Origin: Isochrysis galbana | Lineage: Eukaryota > Haptophyta > Isochrysidales > Isochrysidaceae | DNA length: 64,000 bases | NCBI GenBank assembly: GCA_018136815.1 | Contig: CM030938.1 | Location: 2,767,289-2,831,288 of the forward strand | Reading direction: 5' to 3' | Shown: positions 1 through 9,536 of the stretch, one piece after another | Layout of the letters: every line of letters begins with the position of its first letter | Position numbering within the stretch: position 1 is the first letter of the stretch | The notes under the pieces: model-generated | What the model saw: the letters and a program-made list of their open reading frames with translations, nothing else | Told to the model about the DNA's origin: nothing | Databases searched by the model: none | Program-made: the position numbers and the translations under genes

Positions 1-985
1 GGCTGACCGAGTAACTCGCAAAGCGGCGGCATACGCTCCAATATCCAGCACTCTCTCAATACACGGTAGAACCAAGGTGGCAAACTTCCTCATATACTCC
101 ATCCCGCGCTACTGGCTACTGGATACAAACACTGGTTCCCCCGAGCCGGTCCCACCGACACCTCGAGGCGCAAATCAACCTCATACTATGGACGAACCGC
201 GAACCGCAAGACGGGACGCAAACTTCAATGGATCAAACACCCGACAATCCCGCTAGCAGGAGACGACCCTAACGGACCCAACCTAGGGCTGGGCCTCTTA
301 GACTGGACCCTCCTCCAACGCGGCACGTGGTACGAGGTGGAACTATCGTACCTGGGAACCCCAATAGTAGGCAACCAAACCGACGCTCCAAAAGACCTAG
401 ACAAATACCCCCCGACTAAATGGGGCGACGGATACAAAGGAAACAGACCAATGGACTACCCGCTGCCAGAAGAATATTCCATCGACGGGAAAACGACACT
501 GGGCAAAACACAAGACACAAGTAAGCCACCCACCTGACGGCCGCACTACAAAAACTTGGACCCAAACCTCGGCACCAAAATGGACCTACAAGGTGTAGTG
601 AAAGGCTACCGGTCGAATCGGACACATGGAAACACATGGCACGCATCTATACTTCCCCGCTGATCACCTCTAGAGACTTCTACATGCACTCACTATAAGC
701 ACGTAACACACCGTCGAATTGGAATTGGCACCTACAACCGGTTCCCGAACCGCGACACCCTCTGCCGCCTATGCCTATGCGCGCAATCAAACGAATCCTC
801 TGTCCATCTAGGGACGTGCCCAGCGCTAAACGACATATTCGAAACGACCCACCACCTCACGGAATACACCCCGGCCTACAACCCCGGGACAAAAACCTAA
901 GACCTGGTTCGGAGTGTGGGGTCCGGGCAGGCCTTTTGAGCTTATATTTTTGTCGTGCGCGCCCTCTTGGCCACTAATTGAGTGT
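1..985 (+). pseudogene. LINE-like retrotransposon, degenerate 3' part (copy A)
   Basis: Frame 2 from base 2 reads a degenerate post-RT segment containing KVANFLIYSIPRYWLL. This matches TIVNFMIYGTPRYWLQ downstream of the RT domain of the fuller copy at 61262-64000. After a stop near 240 the match resumes at 337-537 (TWYEVELSYLGTPI, then YPPTKWGDGYKGN), which aligns with the copy at 38594-39420. From about 700 to 900 the terminal zinc motif is readable (NRDTLCRLC, then SSVHLGTC), the CxxC...HxxxxC arrangement found at the C terminus of many LINE polymerases. Several frameshifts and stops make it a dead copy, and the window edge cuts its 5' side. Confidence 0.75.
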
Positions 986-996
986 TTAGGTTCCGT

Positions 997-1405
997 CTAG
1001 TTCGTAGCGTCCCTAGCGTTAACCTTATTTGCGCAGCCTACCGCGTATTCGATCGGGTACGGAGCCCCGTTGATGTTGAGTAAGATTTTACGTGGAAAGT
1101 CGAAAGAGGCAAACCTTCCTTGTTTCGGGGCGACATAGAGATGGTAAACCTCTTTTTCCCCTTGGGTCACAAGGACCCCCTCCTTGGTGACAATCTTGGT
1201 GCGCTCCTGATTGCCTTGAAGAAAGAAAAAGCCTTGGTTCTCGACCGCCTTGGCTAGCGAGCTGATGTTGATGAGATTCTTCATCTCGAACCCTTATACT
1301 TATAGCGTTGCACACCACTAGGTGCGCCGAGACGTCCTTGAAGGCGTTAGCGAGCGCCTTGTTCGATGCTCGCGGCAAATCGCTGACCTTTTCGTCGAGC
1401 ACCAC
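997..1405 (-). pseudogene. Possible copia-type retroelement scrap
   Basis: Two overlapping frames on the minus strand look like one frameshifted polypeptide: one with DVSAHLVVCNAI (1088-1405) and one starting KNLINISSLAKAVENQGFFF (997-1284). The order 'HL... / NLI.. SLA....G..F / G.LVTQG.....YHLYV' resembles the region between the protease and the gag-pre-integrase domain of Ty1/copia polyproteins. This is pattern resemblance only. No integrase or RT follows, and no LTRs were seen. It lies just after the end of LINE copy A. Confidence 0.3.
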
Positions 1406-1910
1406 TGGGAGTCTTAATCACCCGCCGCTGCCTAGTGCCGCCCAGCCCCTGCCCACTTCTACCTGCCGCTACCCACCGCTGCCTCGCCGCGGCCGCTTTA
1501 GCACTCGCTTGCCGCCCCCAGCCGTCGCCCAACCTGCGGCACGCATCCGGACGCAGCCCGGGCTCGACGGCGAGCTGAGCAAAAGTGTCGGCTCGCAGGC
1601 CCTGGCCTCGCACGTGGCGGGCCTGCTCTTCACGATTGGCTGGTCTACAATCTGAAGATTTTTTACTGTGATGGGGTGTCCTGTCCCACATCGCACATCC
1701 CGCGATACTAGATAGCCTTCGGGCTTTTTGAATGTGAGATGTGAGCCCTTTGTCCTTGATGCGCCACGACCAGTGAGGAGTTTGAGAAAGTTTTAAAGTC
1801 ATCACATCATTGCATACTGTTCGCCAGACCTCACACGAAACTGGTAGACCAACTGGATAGATGTGAAGAGCATCTCGATTAGGCATGTCAAACGATGCAT
1901 CGATCGCTGC
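1406..1910. other. Gene-free stretch, nothing recognised
   Basis: C-rich, proline-codon-rich sequence to about 1560, then mixed sequence. An open frame on the minus strand (1347-1886) has no recognisable domain and looks compositional. It may hold the 3' UTR of the VDE-like gene. Confidence 0.3.
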
Positions 1911-2876
1911 TTAGGTAGATCCACACGAGTTGTCGACCCGAGTTAGATCCTCAAGCTGGATCCCGGCAATGGACAAGACGGACCGTAGCTTGTCGCGCGA
2001 GGGCCCAGCGGGCAGGCTATTACCAGAGCGCGTGTATACGTTCAGCCCTCCATATCCTGCCCAAGCAGCATTGGAGCCATGATATCGGATGACAAACCAC
2101 GGATCGCTCGCATCGAGTTCAGCTCCTAAGAAAAGCCATTCATCTTCATACCCCAAGTACGGTGGCTGCAAGCGTAGCTTCAAAAGGTATGGTACTTTGG
2201 GATCGGCTTGCGTCAGCACCTTCTCTCCGATGCGCTCAAACCACGTGCCGTCTGGCCTTCGAACATGATAGTGGAAGAAGGCACCTACGCCTTTCCCTTC
2301 GTGAGTCGACGGGAAGAACTCATGGACCTGGCAGTCAAATGTATCAAAAGCGGGGTTGAGTCCAAGCGCCACTTTCCATGTCCCCGTCAGAAGCTGGCCG
2401 ATCGGTGGCACGTCCTTGGGAGGCGACCGATTAAGGGCAGTCTTGGTCATCTTGTAGGCGTGCAGCTCATTGGGATCTGCAGCGATGGGTGTGATGCACC
2501 CCTTGTGCGTCATCACACATTCCGCAAAGCTCCGCATTTGCTCGTTTTCGTACAAGTCCATGCATCGTACCTGACCAACCGGATCTGACGCCTTGGCGCC
2601 GGCGCAAGCGAGCCCACTGGCGCACTTTGGGTTCGAGGCGCAGGCAGCAAGCTGAGGGCGGCACTCCCTCGCCACACAGGCCATTGCCTCAGCGGGCGAG
2701 GAGGCGAAAGCCGGACGCTGCGGCGCGAATGGGGTGAGAATGAGGCAGTAAGCTAACATACCCGCCGCGCACCATTGCTGCGTGCTCCCTACGAGCATCA
2801 CTGCCGAGGCGTGCAGCCTCCACCGACCCGTTGACGTCGGCTCGGCGCGTCCGGTATCAAGGAAGCTAGCATGCAA
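1911..2876 (-). CDS. Violaxanthin de-epoxidase-like lipocalin protein
   Basis: Single-exon, 321 residues. VDE-family enzymes de-epoxidise xanthophylls in the thylakoid lumen with ascorbate. Visible features: a Cys-rich N-terminal domain (Cys at about 67, 72, 79, 85, 91, 105, 120, 127), the lipocalin signature GLNPAFDTFDCQVHEF (172-187), whose Asp is the family's proposed catalytic site, YHGSNAAWAGYGG (265-277), VYTRSG, and the C-terminal VDNSCG. Residues 38-50 are hydrophobic and are followed by PFAPQRPAFA (49-58), which suits a lumen-transfer signal cut after AFA; an upstream plastid leader is likely. Odd: it has fewer cysteines than plant VDE (one of the CTC pair is absent) and lacks the Glu-rich C-terminal tail, so it may be a VDE-like (VDL/VDR) relative rather than the main enzyme. 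Family assignment is firm, the exact substrate is not. Confidence 0.88.
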   Translation of the reverse strand: MHASFLDTGRAEPTSTGRWRLHASAVMLVGSTQQWCAAGMLAYCLILTPFAPQRPAFASSPAEAMACVARECRPQLAACASNPKCASGLACAGAKASDPVGQVRCMDLYENEQMRSFAECVMTHKGCITPIAADPNELHAYKMTKTALNRSPPKDVPPIGQLLTGTWKVALGLNPAFDTFDCQVHEFFPSTHEGKGVGAFFHYHVRRPDGTWFERIGEKVLTQADPKVPYLLKLRLQPPYLGYEDEWLFLGAELDASDPWFVIRYHGSNAAWAGYGGLNVYTRSGNSLPAGPSRDKLRSVLSIAGIQLEDLTRVDNSCGST

Positions 2877-3059
2877 TCAGGATTACTCTAGATTGGAGTT
2901 GTCAGAGTTTTCTTGTTGTCCTAGTTTAATCCTAGTGCTGAGGGACTTTGCCTCATCGGCAACGGCAACGGAGCCCCTCCCCCGCGATGGGGGTCTGCGC
3001 GGTTGGCGCATGGCTCGTCCGGTGTGTGTGGCTAGGGATGCTAGCCAACAAGACCTCTT

Positions 3060-3212
3060 ACATTACTACAATTTGAACTTAGTTTATAATTGGGGTTCAC
3101 CCATGGGCCATGGGGGGGCGGGCACGAGGCACGAGCCCCCCCTTCTCTCTACTCCTTCCCTGCCATGGGGAGGATTCAGCCACTCTCCTGTCATGCCTGA
3201 TTGCTTGCCAGG
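3060..3212 (-). repeat. GC-rich interspersed repeat family B, partial
   Basis: Minus-strand fragment of the family also at 11570-11945, 52140-52580, 56943-57330 and 59590-60005. It is recognised by the G7 run next to CTCGTGCC, the ATGGGC motif and a decayed terminal 'AACTAAG...TTAGTT' hairpin near 3080. Confidence 0.65.
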
Positions 3213-3214
3213 AA

Positions 3215-3470
3215 AAAGAAACCTTTTAATATTCTCGCCTCGCGCGTGGCACTAGATTTATTTCGCTTCTGCTTCTGCGAGCCAGCAGCCACGCCCTTAC
3301 CCTCCCCTTTCCCTTACTTCCCGCCTTGCGGCAACTTCCCTTGTGCTCTACGGAGGGGCTCAGGTCGTAGGGGGGGGTTGGGTTGGGCGGGGTGCACAGG
3401 CCCCCAACGAGTATTCTCGCCTTCCTCCTGAGTCGCTGGGTGGCTGTTTCTCTACGATGGTTTTCGCCAA
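3215..3470 (+). repeat. Interspersed repeat family D, copy 1
   Basis: Starts with an A-rich stretch, TTTTAATATTCTCGCC and a CGCGCG run. It continues with CGCCTTGCGGC and GTGCTCTACGGAGGGGCT. Related copies lie at 11937-12110, 28366-28545 and 37640-37900, with a 5' fragment at 51165-51215; all are on the plus strand. This copy ends exactly where a LINE 5' hairpin begins. Confidence 0.65.
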
Positions 3471-3488
3471 CTATCGTTAAAACGATAG
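3471..3488 (+). promoter_or_regulatory. Conserved hairpin at LINE 5' end (copy a)
   Basis: CTATCGTT-AA-AACGATAG, a perfect 8-bp stem, followed after 4 bases by the ATG of the element's first ORF (3493). The same hairpin and spacing recur at 4568-4585, 35010-35027 (minus) and 47956-47973 (minus). Confidence 0.7.
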
Positions 3489-3492
3489 GGTC

Positions 3493-4428
3493 ATGGAGCG
3501 CGCCACGCTCCCCTCCTCTCTCTCCGCCCACCCCACCGCGCTGGCCGACCAGGATATGCTGGACGCCGCGCAGCCACAGCAGCCACCACCCAGGGCCACG
3601 CCAACCCAGGTACCCGCGAGCCCCGTCCCAACGAGCGTGCGCTGGCCGAGCTTGCCTGCAACCAGGACGAGCGTGCCGTCGCCCACTGGCTCGACTCAAC
3701 ACTTGCTGAGCTGCTCAAGTCGCCTGCAAAGGTGGAGCTCAAGGGCCTCTGCTGGCTTGGTGCGTACACGAGCATGAGCTCCCCAATTACGCTTGTCGTG
3801 GTCGAGACCGACTTGCGCAGCGTGGAGAGTCCTCGGTCGACGCCGTCCGAGCGTATGGCTGGCTGCCCACCCGAGCTCCCCCAGGTGGTTGCACCCATCG
3901 ATCAGACTGAGCCCGCCAACGGCGCGTGCGCGCCTACCGACACCGTTCCCGCATGCCCTTCAGTTTTTTGGCAATCGTTGCGTCCAAATCGCCGCTCTTC
4001 GCCCAGCGCACGGCGTGTTGGGGCGAGGAGGTGATGCCAACACGAGGAACACTCGGTGTTGATCTCGCATGCCCCCTGGCTGAAAGAGTTGTGCGGGAGC
4101 GGGCGATTGGTGGTCTTTGCGGCCGATCTCCATTGCTGCTACGCGCCGCGTGAACGGGCGTTGCGATCCGTCAATTTGTGTACTGAGTATGTTGCACTTG
4201 TGAACCTGGATCTCGCGGCGGCGTCATGTTCAACTCGAGCCCATCGAAGCGCTCTCGGCCTGTGCCGCACTCTCCAAGCAGTGGTGTCATCTTGGCGACT
4301 GTGAAGGATGGGGGTCCGTTTTCGACCCGCGATGATTTTGTTCGTTTGTACTCCAAGTTGGAGACGATGGAGAAGAAGCCCCCTCTTCTCCATTCCTTGC
4401 ATTTCCCGGGCCAAGCCGGGAAAGATAC
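3493..4428 (+). pseudogene. LINE-like element, first ORF (ORF1), frameshifted
   Basis: Starts MERATLPSSLSAHPTALADQ, then DMLDAAQP. Two other copies behind the same hairpin give MERAPAPSSLPAHLAAPTDQ (47951, minus) and MERSPPPALAAAAMDEAFMD (35005, minus). Differences between the first two are largely at third positions (gac/gat, tct/tcc), which supports coding in this direction. A frameshift near 3590 moves the plausible product into frame 3: NERALAELACNQDERAVAHW, followed by KVELKGLCWLGAYTSM and ITLVVVETDLRS. No known domain is recognised; a gag-like/ORF1 role is inferred from position. The end is uncertain, since clear protein-like sequence stops near 3930. Confidence 0.55.
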
Positions 4429-4562
4429 GTGAATGTGTCGCATTCGCGAATCGACGCTCGTTAGTTAGGCTTCTCTCTTCTCTTCGTTCGGTATTTATCG
4501 TTATAATTCTCTCGTTCTCGTTCTCGGTCAAAAACTTCGTGTGGACGCCTAGGATCTAGGGT
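4429..4562 (+). repeat. Short dispersed repeat shared with 41.6 kb and 42.5 kb
   Basis: 4465-4560 is the reverse complement, with small changes, of about 41581-41680 (shared core ATTTATCGTTATAATTCTC). 4429-4455 (GCATTCGCGAATCGACGCTC) matches the reverse of 42512-42533 and its tandem copy. It marks mobile or recombined material between two LINE pieces. Confidence 0.5.
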
Positions 4563-4567
4563 TGTAA

Positions 4568-4610
4568 CTATCGTTAAAACGATAGGGTCATGGAGCGCGC
4601 CACGCTCCCT
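4568..4610 (+). mobile_element. LINE 5' terminus, 43-base stub
   Basis: Hairpin CTATCGTTAAAACGATAG (4568-4585) plus ATGGAGCGCGCCACGCTCC, as at 3471-3511. The match stops at about 4610, where a LINE 3' part in the opposite orientation begins. Confidence 0.7.
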
Positions 4611-5333
4611 GCCGGGTATGCAAAGAGTCTGTCCTTTGTTTTCTGTTTTGTAGTCCTGTTTGGTTTTGGGGTATAGTTAGCGATTGCGTCTATTGTGTCG
4701 AAGATTTTCCTCGTCGCGGGGCACCACGCTAGGTGACACGAATCTTCTTGGTGTTTGTCGCACAATATGCATTTTCTCGTCGTGCTATGCTCGAACCTAT
4801 TCCTGGTGCCTAGCCTCCTGTCTGTGAGTGATGTGTTTGAAGTGTAGGTGTTTGTCGGTGTGTTTTAGCAACGGCAGGGTATATAGCCTGGCTAAGTGCT
4901 TCCAGTCGTCTTTAGTGATGTCGAGGCGGCTTTCCCATGCCTTCCTGGCCGCCTGTGAGTCGTTGTCCTTTTCCGCCAGAGACGGGGCCGGTGAGTACGT
5001 GCGTCTTTTGTCGACTACTTTGCGATTAAGTTCGGCTATGGCTTCCGACTGGGCTGGTCCCGGGATCGCCGCCATCTGGGCTCTCCTAGCGTCCGCTACC
5101 GCGTCGATTTCTGTTTGAGCGTGCGGTCTACGTCTGCGGAGCTCCACCGCCTTCGCGAGGAGAATCGATGACACCTTTGTCTTGGATTCCGTCCAAATCG
5201 AAAGCTTGTCCCTATCGTCATCAATGTTTGAGTGTAGAGTGTTGATTTGTGGTTTGTACCGTGTATCGCCTGTTGGTGACCTGCAGCCCCCTGAGTACCC
5301 CCGTACCCCCAAGCCCCGAGTCTTCCGAGTCAT
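4611..5333 (-). pseudogene. LINE-like retrotransposon 3' part (copy B), inverted
   Basis: On the minus strand the order is a charged linker (about 5333-5000), then ARKAWESRLDITKDDWKHLA and KHTDKHLHFKHITHR, and in another frame HQEDSCHLAWCPATRK and RTTKQKTKDRLFAYP. These align with the 3' portion of the copy at 63290-63660 (ITKEDWKHIAKLYTLP, ENSCHLAWCPETKK). One frameshift or deletion separates the last two blocks. It is joined at its 3' side to the sense-oriented 5' stub at 4568-4610. Confidence 0.7.
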
Positions 5334-6100
5334 CCTTTCGAGTCTACGAGTTCATACGAGTCATAAGTAAGCGGTATCTGCTCGCCGCGCCCTTTCCTAC
5401 GCCCTCCGTCCCTCCGATTCGCGTTCCGTGCCACTTTCCCGTCAATTTTACATGCCCGTCATTTGCCTTCCCCGTTCTCCCGATGAGCCCGTTCCGGGCT
5501 CTCCGGATGAACCGTGCGCCGCGCTAGCCGCCGGTGCGCCTTCGCGGCTCGTTCCCAAAGAGGAAACGAGCTTCGCTCCGACAGGGATGCATATGTGTAT
5601 GTGTCTTGTGCCATCACTTCAAGGCGTGCGGCGTGCGGGCAGGTGCGTTGAAGAGTGTCGTGATAGTACCGGGCTAGTGGGAGTAGTGGTACTAACGCGC
5701 AGATGTTTTATTATTATTGAGCTGATCGTAATTGACAAACTCTTTGACTAATTCATCATCATCTCTTGAGTATTTTTCGAAGACTTTGCCGGAGGACCCC
5801 GGATTTGTTTTGCTGATCTCTCAAACCAGAACCTATAGGGAGCTTACTTAGGCCCTCGTTCGCCCATTACCGATGGTGCCCTCCGCACCCCCCTAGTGAG
5901 TGACAGGGCTAGAATGAGGAGGTAAAGTACTCGTACCTTCATTCAGTGCCCAGACCGCTCTATGTCCCCACTAAACTACATCTGTTCACACCGGTGCGTC
6001 CGTCCCGACGGCGCGCCGCGCCGCGCTGGCGCCGCAGTCCGCTCATCTTCCCTCGGCCGTCTCACCTGTTTGGCTGGGACTCCGTCCAGAGAGAGCCGTA
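5334..6100. other. Gene-free stretch upstream of the MATE gene
   Basis: Mixed composition. An open frame at 5428-5751 gives no recognisable protein, and an AT-rich patch lies near 5700-5770. The last 200 bases presumably hold the promoter and 5' UTR of the transporter gene, but no clear core motif is visible. Confidence 0.3.
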
Positions 6101-7882
6101 TTGAAGCGCTGCAGCCTGGCGCGAGCGAACGTTGCAGGCCGTGTCGTCGCGTCGCGTGGTGCGATGCAACGCCGGCTGCTCGACGAGCCTGCCGCACATC
6201 GATGCGGCGAGGCTGGGGTGGACGGGGGTGAGGCGGCCGAGGCGCAGCCAGACCAGCCTGCCGTCGCCGTGCTCGGAAGTGGGCCGCTCTACTCGCCGCT
6301 CAATGAGCTTCGCTTTTTCGCCGCGCGAGGGCTTCCGCTCTGCTTCAGCGCGCTGCTCGAGTGGGGCGCGCCTCCGCTCATCGCCATGTTCTTTGCTGGC
6401 GCCACACCAAACTCAGAGCATTTGCAGGCGGCCCTCGGTTACGGACGTCTCTTCTTCAACTGCACTCTCCTCCTTGTCCTTGTTGGGGCGGGCTCGTACT
6501 GCTGGAGCGTCGTGCCTGGCTGCATTGGCGCCGGGCGTGAGGACAGGGTCCCGATGTACTTTTGGCGCGGGATCACACTTTCGCTAGCGATCATCGCCCC
6601 CTTGTTGGCGCTTCAGTTCTTCTCCGAGCCCCTGATGATCGCCCTCTCAGTCCCGCCTGAAGTGGCCGTGTCTGCGGCACTTTATTGCAAGATGATGACC
6701 GTTACGGCGGCGCTTCTCCTTATAGAAATGCATGTTGAGATCGTCTTTGTCTCGTCAGGCTATGCACGCTCTGCCACATTTAACTCGTTCATCACTGGCA
6801 TGTGTGCTGATGTTGCGCTCTCATGGCTACTCATTTATAGACTGGACCTTGGAGTCGTGGGCTGCGCTCTGGTCAGCATGAGCGTACGGGCTGCGCGCTT
6901 GATAGTGTGGCTCTTGCTGACGTGCTGGTTCCGTCTTTGGCCGCTATTTGTCACAGGCGGCCCGAGAGAAGGACTTGACGTCAGTATTAGGGCAGGCTTG
7001 CCCGAGATTCTGCGATTTAGCGACGGCGGCCGAGTGGCAGGAGAAGGTTTGTTTCCAGCATGTACAACCGATCAGGCTGGGACGAGTATGGCGGTCGAAC
7101 CATGTGCCTCGTCTAGGTCCATGTCAGTTCAGCCTGAGGCCGGCGAGGATCGCCTCTTCTCATGGCGAGAAACACATGAATTCCTCTCCTTGGCCCTCCC
7201 AGCGATTGGAGTGAATCTCACCGGATGGCTCATCTTCGAGCTACAGATTGTGGCTGTCACCAATATCAGAGGCGTTTCACAGGCTGACCTCGCGGCGGGG
7301 GCCATCTGGATTCAAGGCGAGCAAGCGCTTTCCGCAGCGCAGACCGGGTGGATTCAGGCGTTTTCCATGCGTATCATCATGCTGCTTGCCTCGAGTGACG
7401 ATTCGGGGGCGCGAAAGTCTTTCACATTGCTTTCGCTCCTAGCCGCTGTGCTCGTAGCATTGACAACATGTATTCCGTTGCTTGTTTTCGCGAGAGTCGT
7501 CTGCCATCTCGCATCCAATGACACAGACGTAGTAGCATCTCTAGAGCACATCTTCTGGATGCTCGCTCCTCACGCGCAATCACGGGTGGTGTCCCTAACT
7601 GCGACCGCCTTGCTGATCCCGATCGGGAAATGGAAATTGCAGCTCATCGCCACATTTGTGTGCTTCTATCTCATTTCCACGCCTCTGACAGTCATCTTAA
7701 CCCTCACAGACCTAGCCCCAATCAATGTGCCTACCAAGATGGTAATCTGCGTGGGTACCACAACAGTCGCGCAAGTTCCACTAGCACTTTTTTCGCTCGC
7801 ATACATGGCACGCCTCGACTGGTCCGCGGTGAGCAAGATCATAGCCTCGCGAGCCAACACGGATCTCACTGCAGATGGGTAA
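6101..7882 (+). CDS. MATE-family transporter
   Basis: 593 residues, intronless. MATE proteins export organic cations, metabolites or citrate in exchange for H+ or Na+. The protein has two six-helix halves: about 65-285 starts with ELRFFAARGLPLCFSALLEW, and about 365-575 starts with EFLSLALPAIGVNLTGWLIF. They are separated by a hydrophilic loop of about 75 residues. Duplicated halves, the Pro in the first helix of each (GLPL, ALPAIG) and the length suit the eukaryotic family. The N-terminal 60 residues are hydrophilic and Ala/Arg-rich; either an internal start or an organelle leader is possible, so the first ATG is uncertain. Substrate cannot be predicted. It stands alone between repeat-rich regions. 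Confidence 0.72.
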   Translation: MKRCSLARANVAGRVVASRGAMQRRLLDEPAAHRCGEAGVDGGEAAEAQPDQPAVAVLGSGPLYSPLNELRFFAARGLPLCFSALLEWGAPPLIAMFFAGATPNSEHLQAALGYGRLFFNCTLLLVLVGAGSYCWSVVPGCIGAGREDRVPMYFWRGITLSLAIIAPLLALQFFSEPLMIALSVPPEVAVSAALYCKMMTVTAALLLIEMHVEIVFVSSGYARSATFNSFITGMCADVALSWLLIYRLDLGVVGCALVSMSVRAARLIVWLLLTCWFRLWPLFVTGGPREGLDVSIRAGLPEILRFSDGGRVAGEGLFPACTTDQAGTSMAVEPCASSRSMSVQPEAGEDRLFSWRETHEFLSLALPAIGVNLTGWLIFELQIVAVTNIRGVSQADLAAGAIWIQGEQALSAAQTGWIQAFSMRIIMLLASSDDSGARKSFTLLSLLAAVLVALTTCIPLLVFARVVCHLASNDTDVVASLEHIFWMLAPHAQSRVVSLTATALLIPIGKWKLQLIATFVCFYLISTPLTVILTLTDLAPINVPTKMVICVGTTTVAQVPLALFSLAYMARLDWSAVSKIIASRANTDLTADG

Positions 7883-8286
7883 AGTGCGTCTATTGATTTG
7901 GCTGGGCTCAGCAGCACGGCCAAGCCCCTCCACGTGTGGGGCAACCCCAGGCGCTTAAGGTGATATACCTTAGATGTGCCGTCTGCGGCGAGAAGCTGAA
8001 ACCCCAGGCTCCGTTCCGTTCCCGGTCGACACTCCTTCTAAATGGGGTTGACTTTCTACGCCAGTCGCGCGGGCCAAAAATTCGAGGTTCCGTTTGCTTT
8101 CGGGGGACACCCCCAGACAATGGGTTCCCCCCCGCGCAACTAAAAGTTCATACTTAGAGCTCACCCTTCGGGGGGCGCACGAGCTGCGCTCAGGTCGCAT
8201 TCCGTCGAAAGACCATCACGTGCAGTTTTATCTTTTATTTTTAGATGTGTTCAACTTAATGATATTATTCAGCGTAAACACAACCT
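7883..8286. other. Gene-free stretch after the MATE gene
   Basis: No gene recognised. It holds the 3' UTR of the transporter and an AT-rich tail (about 8215-8300) leading into a dispersed repeat. Confidence 0.3.
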
Positions 8287-8552
8287 ACTTTTATAAGTAG
8301 GGGTCAATGGGGGCCTCGCGCCCCCCTCTCTCCATCGCGGACACCCCCAGGAGTGGGCCCGTACAATCAACCTCAGCCCCTACCCTTTGGCAGGGGCTGG
8401 GCAATCACCACACTGGCCCAGACCCCTAGTGGGCGCGGGCCGTGATTCGCACTCCCACGCCCTGCGTGGGCCTGCCCTCGAGCTGACCCCCCCCCCTTCT
8501 CTGGTCGCCAGGCAGATAGATGCCTCTGGGCGGCTCCCATGGCCAGCGAAGT
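8287..8552 (+). repeat. GC-rich interspersed repeat family A, copy 1
   Basis: Begins TTTATAAGTAGGGGTCAATG and continues through GGGCCTCGCGCCC, CATCGCGGACAC, GGGCCCGTACA, TGGCAGGGGCTGGGCA and GTCGCCAGGCAG. A close copy is at 58965-59265, and a reverse copy lies at 30650-30866. The end is fused to GTTCCGTCAAAAGAGGGCCA, which recurs at 9670. Confidence 0.7.
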
Positions 8553-8574
8553 CACGTTCCGTCAAAAGAGGGCC

Positions 8575-8757
8575 AGGTTATTTGTTTTCTTTTCAGTCTG
8601 TACAATTACAAGGCCCAATATTATTATTGCAAGGTTATTTGTTTTCTTTTTGGTCTATTGTTACAATTACAAAGTGTTCTCATATTATTGTCAGGTTATT
8701 TGTTTTCCTTTTGATCTATTATTACAATTACAAAGCTCAATGTTATCATTGCAAAGC
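8575..8757 (+). repeat. AT-rich tandem repeat, about 61 bases x 3
   Basis: Three copies, each starting AGGTTATTTGTTTTC and containing ACAATTACAAA or ACAATTACAAG, then TATTATTG or TATCATTG. Copies start at about 8575, 8634 and 8694. The first 25 bases also recur singly at 9690-9712. Confidence 0.7.
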
Positions 8758-9257
8758 TAATCACGCCCCCCCCCCCACTCCCAACCACCCCCAGCTACGC
8801 CTGCTGAGTTTTTTTCTGTCCTGCTTCCACACGCATCTGATCCATCCACACGCATCTGGTGACCGAGTCGCTTGGCGATGAAGACAAAGTACTGGCCCAT
8901 GGTGAAGGAGCGAGGCTTGTGGGGGAAGAGGAGAGTGAAGCGGGGTGTAGATGTCTGGGAGGAAGACTCTGGATGTCCGCCAGATGCGCGTGCACGCCGT
9001 GCGCATGATGCATGATGAGTGGCACGCGCGGGGATCCTTCGTCCAAGCGCACGCCGTGAACCCCCCCCCCCCCCGCGGGGACTCCGTGCGTGCGCATGGA
9101 AGTTTCCGCACGCCGTCACCGATGTGCGGTTTCGTCAGTCGCACGATACTGCACATGCGGCGTCTCAGCGGGCGGGCCGGCGTTCAAAAAAACAAGCACA
9201 CGCTGTCCACACTCTCATTGAAGATTATGAGGAAGATGACCACTCTCTATCATATTC
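8758..9257. other. Gene-free GC-rich stretch
   Basis: C and G homopolymers at 8766 and 9061. It carries scattered GCACGCCGTG-type motifs (8990-9130) also found in the minisatellite at 10280-10815. No gene recognised. Confidence 0.35.
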
Positions 9258-9536
9258 TTACCCTTTTGAGCTGAGGACCTTACCCTTCGGTAGGCTAAAA
9301 CGCCATATTTTCGTTTTCCACAACGTAAAGAAGACAAGAAAGGTCAGTGCGACGCCCACTGACAGCCCGATTCCAGTCTTTATGGCGAAGTCCAACTCTG
9401 AATGCTGCGAGAATACCACGGTCAAGACGAATGATAATAAGATGATAACCAAAGACACAAGAAGAAATATTTGTATCGCCTTTTTAAGCCCAATAACGTC
9501 GTATTCATTTTTGCTCCTGATACGGTAGATCGGCAT
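9258..9536 (-). CDS. Small two-helix membrane protein, unknown
   Basis: From the first ATG (9536) it encodes 92 residues, starting MPIYRIRSKNEYDVIGLKK. The ORF stays open upstream with a GTG. Two hydrophobic segments: IQIFLLVSLVIILLSFVLTV (about 20-40) and TGIGLSVGVALTFLVFFTLW (about 55-75), followed by a basic tail. The coding stretch is clearly more AT-rich than the surrounding repeats, unlike the host genes here. It could be a leftover of a virus or Polinton-like element. No homologue recognised, and expression is unproven. Confidence 0.4.
   Translation of the reverse strand: MPIYRIRSKNEYDVIGLKKAIQIFLLVSLVIILLSFVLTVVFSQHSELDFAIKTGIGLSVGVALTFLVFFTLWKTKIWRFSLPKGKVLSSKG

Noticed and set aside
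3732-4304. Overlapping plus-strand ORFs as separate genes
   Set aside because: Parts of a frameshifted LINE ORF1 and shadows; no separate start context or domain.
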